DNA of 64,000 nt from Ciona intestinalis (Eukaryota > Chordata > Ascidiacea > Phlebobranchia > Cionidae), in NCBI RefSeq assembly GCF_000224145.3, contig NC_020166.2, positions 8,456,050-8,520,049 on the forward strand, written 5' to 3'. Positions 61,558 through 64,000 of the stretch are shown here, one piece after another (position 1 is the first letter of the stretch; each line of letters starts with the position of its first letter). The position numbers were made by a program, and so were the translations under genes. The notes beneath the pieces are model-generated. The model was not told the origin of the DNA and ran no database searches. It worked only from the letters and a program-made list of their open reading frames with translations.

Positions 61558-63553
61558 ATGACTGCGTTTGAAAACTTGGGGGTGATGCCTGAGATTGGGA
61601 AGATGATAATGGAGATTGGTTGGCTACTTCCAACTGATATACAAGCAGAGTCGATCCCTTTGATCCTGGGAGGCGGGGATGTCCTTATGGCTGCGGAGAC
61701 TGGGTCAGGGAAGACGGCAGCTTTCAGTATCCCTGTTATACAGATCGTGCATGAAACGCTATCGAGTACAAGGGGTGGTGGAGGTATGAAGGTAAGGGGT
61801 GGTTTGAATGCTGTGGTTTAGGAACTCTCATGTTTTTAAAACAATTCTATTTTCTTGGGTAAACTCCTGTAGCATGATATGACAATGAAACCTGGGATTT
61901 AGGTTAGAGTTGATCCATTACTAAAACACCTAGTTTTTATGTTTCTGTATAAAATCCTGGTTGTGGCATAGTGGTTACAACAAGTGGTAATGGGTTCGAT
62001 GCTGCCACGAATGCCACCTTTGTGGAAATACGCTTTCTTAAGCATTTGTGGAAATACGCTTTTCTTAAGCACTTAGCCCCCTATTGCTTCTGGGTTGTCT
62101 AAATTCAAACAAAACACCAACATTTTAAATCCATGCGAGGATAAATAATTTATATTGTAATAATAAAGTTTTTAAAGCATTGCATTATGCATGTTAACAA
62201 CAACAGAAAAATAAACAATCTTTTGCACCAAATCCTACTGTATTTCTTTATCCCCAACTCTATGAGCACCAGATCAGGGTCAAAATCACAGAATTTGTTA
62301 CATTTTCTTTTCCCTCAGGGTGGCAATGCATTGCCTGCTATCTTCAACACCTGGCAGATGAACCCATACGACAGAGGAAACGCATTTGCGATTAGTTCTG
62401 ATGGTTTGTTGTGTCAGTCAAGGGAGGTGAGGGAATGGCATGGATGTAGGTCAACCAGGGGAGTTACTAAGGGCAAGTATTATTATGAGGTAAGTTCTAT
62501 GGAATATGTACATGGTAAAAAGTCAACAGTTAGTGTATTATCAGGAATAGATATTTTACCTAAAATGGCATCATTAATCTCTTCAGTAAATAAAATCATT
62601 TATAAAAAGTGGATTTACTCACTAGTATTTACATCAAATTGAAAAGAAATGGCTGTCCATGAGAATTGAGAACGTTAGTTTTTACTCCGTACAAGTCCTT
62701 TGGTAACCAATGCATTTCCAAAGATTTTTACCTAAAGATACAATACTGTATTGCAAACTTTACAGTGTTGCCATGTATATTTCCACTATAGGTATTATGC
62801 AAGGATGAAGGTTTAAACAGAGTAGGTTGGTCAACACTGTCAGCAGATTTAAACCTTGGTACTGATAAGGATGGATATGGCTTTGGGGGAACGGGGAAAA
62901 AATCCAACAGTCGTCAGTTTAACACGTACGGTGAACCTTTCACAATGCATGATATCATTGGCTGTTTCTTAGATATGGATGAAGGTAAAAAATGACATTT
63001 CTATTTTCTTCTAATTGTGATATTTTAGTTTTGAACATATTTTGCAAAAAGTACCTTACTTTTATGGTCGTATATATTACTCGACTGCTCTTTACTGTCA
63101 TTTTTCATCTTTCGTTTATACATGTTATGTTAATCTTTGTTATTATAAAAAAGAAGACAAAATAAAGTCATTTTGCGTAAGATATATATTGGTAAAGAGT
63201 TTATCTTCTATATTCACAAATATAAACAAATAAATTTGCTACAATAAGTTGTCCCCTAATACAGTGTGACAATAAATATTATTGTTTAAAATTAAGCATT
63301 TTATACGACCCCCACTTCAGGTAGAATCAAATACTCCAAAAACGGCATCGACCTCGGCCATGCGTTTGACATACCTGGTTTCCTAAGAAAACAACCAATG
63401 TTTGCCGCTTGTGTTTTAAAGAACTCCGAACTTAGTTTCAACTTTGGTGGTGAGCCGTTTAAATTCCCACCTAGTGGCCAGTTTGTCGCACTTTCAAAGG
63501 CCGGCGACCAATCAAGCGTAACAAGCGCTAAAACTGGATCCGCTGTCGTTAAG
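61558..63553 (+). CDS. DDX1: DDX1, DEAD-box helicase with SPRY insert (5' part)
   Basis: Four exons seen: 61558-61791, 62319-62489, 62792-62984 and 63321-63553, in phase, about 277 residues; the gene runs off the right edge (human 740). DDX1 is an RNA helicase/unwindase in tRNA ligase and RNA transport complexes. The start [18 protein letters not shown] and [20 protein letters not shown] are nearly identical to human. Motif I is AAETGSGKT (45-53). Exons 2-4 encode the SPRY domain that splits the first RecA domain in this family ([66 protein letters not shown]). Motifs Ia-VI are expected beyond 64 kb. Confidence 0.96.
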
Positions 63554-63630
63554 GTAAGTTTCAGTTGTTAAACAATGTTTACACTAATTCTATAAATCCA
63601 AAACTCACATGGGGCGTGTAAAAAATAATA

Positions 63631-63815
63631 TAGTAGGTTGGGAATGATGGGACACCTTTACCACATAATATCCAAATATCCTGATTGTGTTTTAAACAAT
63701 TATCGACAGTCTATGGGACTTGTGAGGATACGGTTTTATAATTCTTTGAATGTTCTTTGTTTACTATTAAATGAGACGAGAAAATGGAGTGAAAAGGTGT
63801 CCCATCTTCCCACAT
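63631..63815. mobile_element. MITE copy in a DDX1 intron
   Basis: Left end tagtaggttgggaatgatgg and right end ggtgtcccatcttcccacat with the family core in reverse order. About 185 bp. Confidence 0.8.
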
Positions 63816-64000
63816 ACACCTCTGGTCTGCTTAAGGAGTAATAACGTATATATACACATACCTTTTTTATTTTAATGTATCATATGCAGTGGCGCAGCCA
63901 GAAAAAAAAATAAGGGGGGAGAGTTTTAATCAAAAAATTCAAAAAATATTTTTTTTTAAATATTTTTTTTATTATTATTTTTGGGGTTTAAAAGGGAGGT

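Overview
This is nuclear DNA of a chordate, most likely an ascidian tunicate of the Ciona type. The proteins are clear orthologues of vertebrate genes. Introns are short with GT..AG borders, the DNA is AT-rich, and several genes have a lone 3' splice site just before the ATG, as expected where spliced-leader trans-splicing operates. Short tRNA-derived SINEs, small terminal-inverted-repeat elements and minisatellites fill the gaps. Five runs of N mark assembly gaps; two have duplicated sequence beside them that looks like unmerged haplotypes. Genus level is inference. || Layout. 0.8-2.3 kb (+): last three exons of a rhodopsin-class GPCR whose body lies left of the window. 3.5-5.5 kb (+): LETM1, one coding exon. 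6.6-11.8 kb (+): POLR3F, 8 exons. 13.2-37.5 kb (-): WASHC5/strumpellin, 25 exons found, all in phase, with one expected exon missing at an assembly gap. 27.0-31.7 kb (+): an unrecognised multi-pass membrane protein nested on the opposite strand in a WASHC5 intron. 37.9-39.7 kb (-): a TRF-type telomere-binding protein (TRFH domain, acidic repeats, C-terminal Myb). 40.1-43.9 kb (+): YY1, head-to-head with the TRF gene, with YY1 motifs in its first intron. 46.6-51.1 kb (-): SLC25A29, convergent with YY1 as in human. 51-56 kb: no intact gene; SINEs, TIR elements, a palindrome and a broken THAP-domain fragment. 56.0-56.7 kb (+): MAIP1-like. 57.2-59.4 kb (+): DDX10. 59.6-61.1 kb (+): an AUNIP-like protein. 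61.6 kb to the right edge (+): 5' part of DDX1. || Functions are mostly housekeeping: mitochondrial inner membrane (LETM1, SLC25A29, MAIP1-like), RNA polymerase III, endosomal actin nucleation (WASH complex), telomere, transcription factor, RNA helicases and a probable mitotic or DNA-repair factor. They do not form one pathway. The features most worth following are the TRF homologue, the conserved YY1-SLC25A29 pair, the YY1 motif cluster, the nested membrane-protein gene, the AUNIP candidate, the tandem perfect hairpins after POLR3F and the THAP remnant in a transposon-rich tract. || Exon borders were read by eye from splice sites, reading phase and remembered family sequences; no alignment was run.
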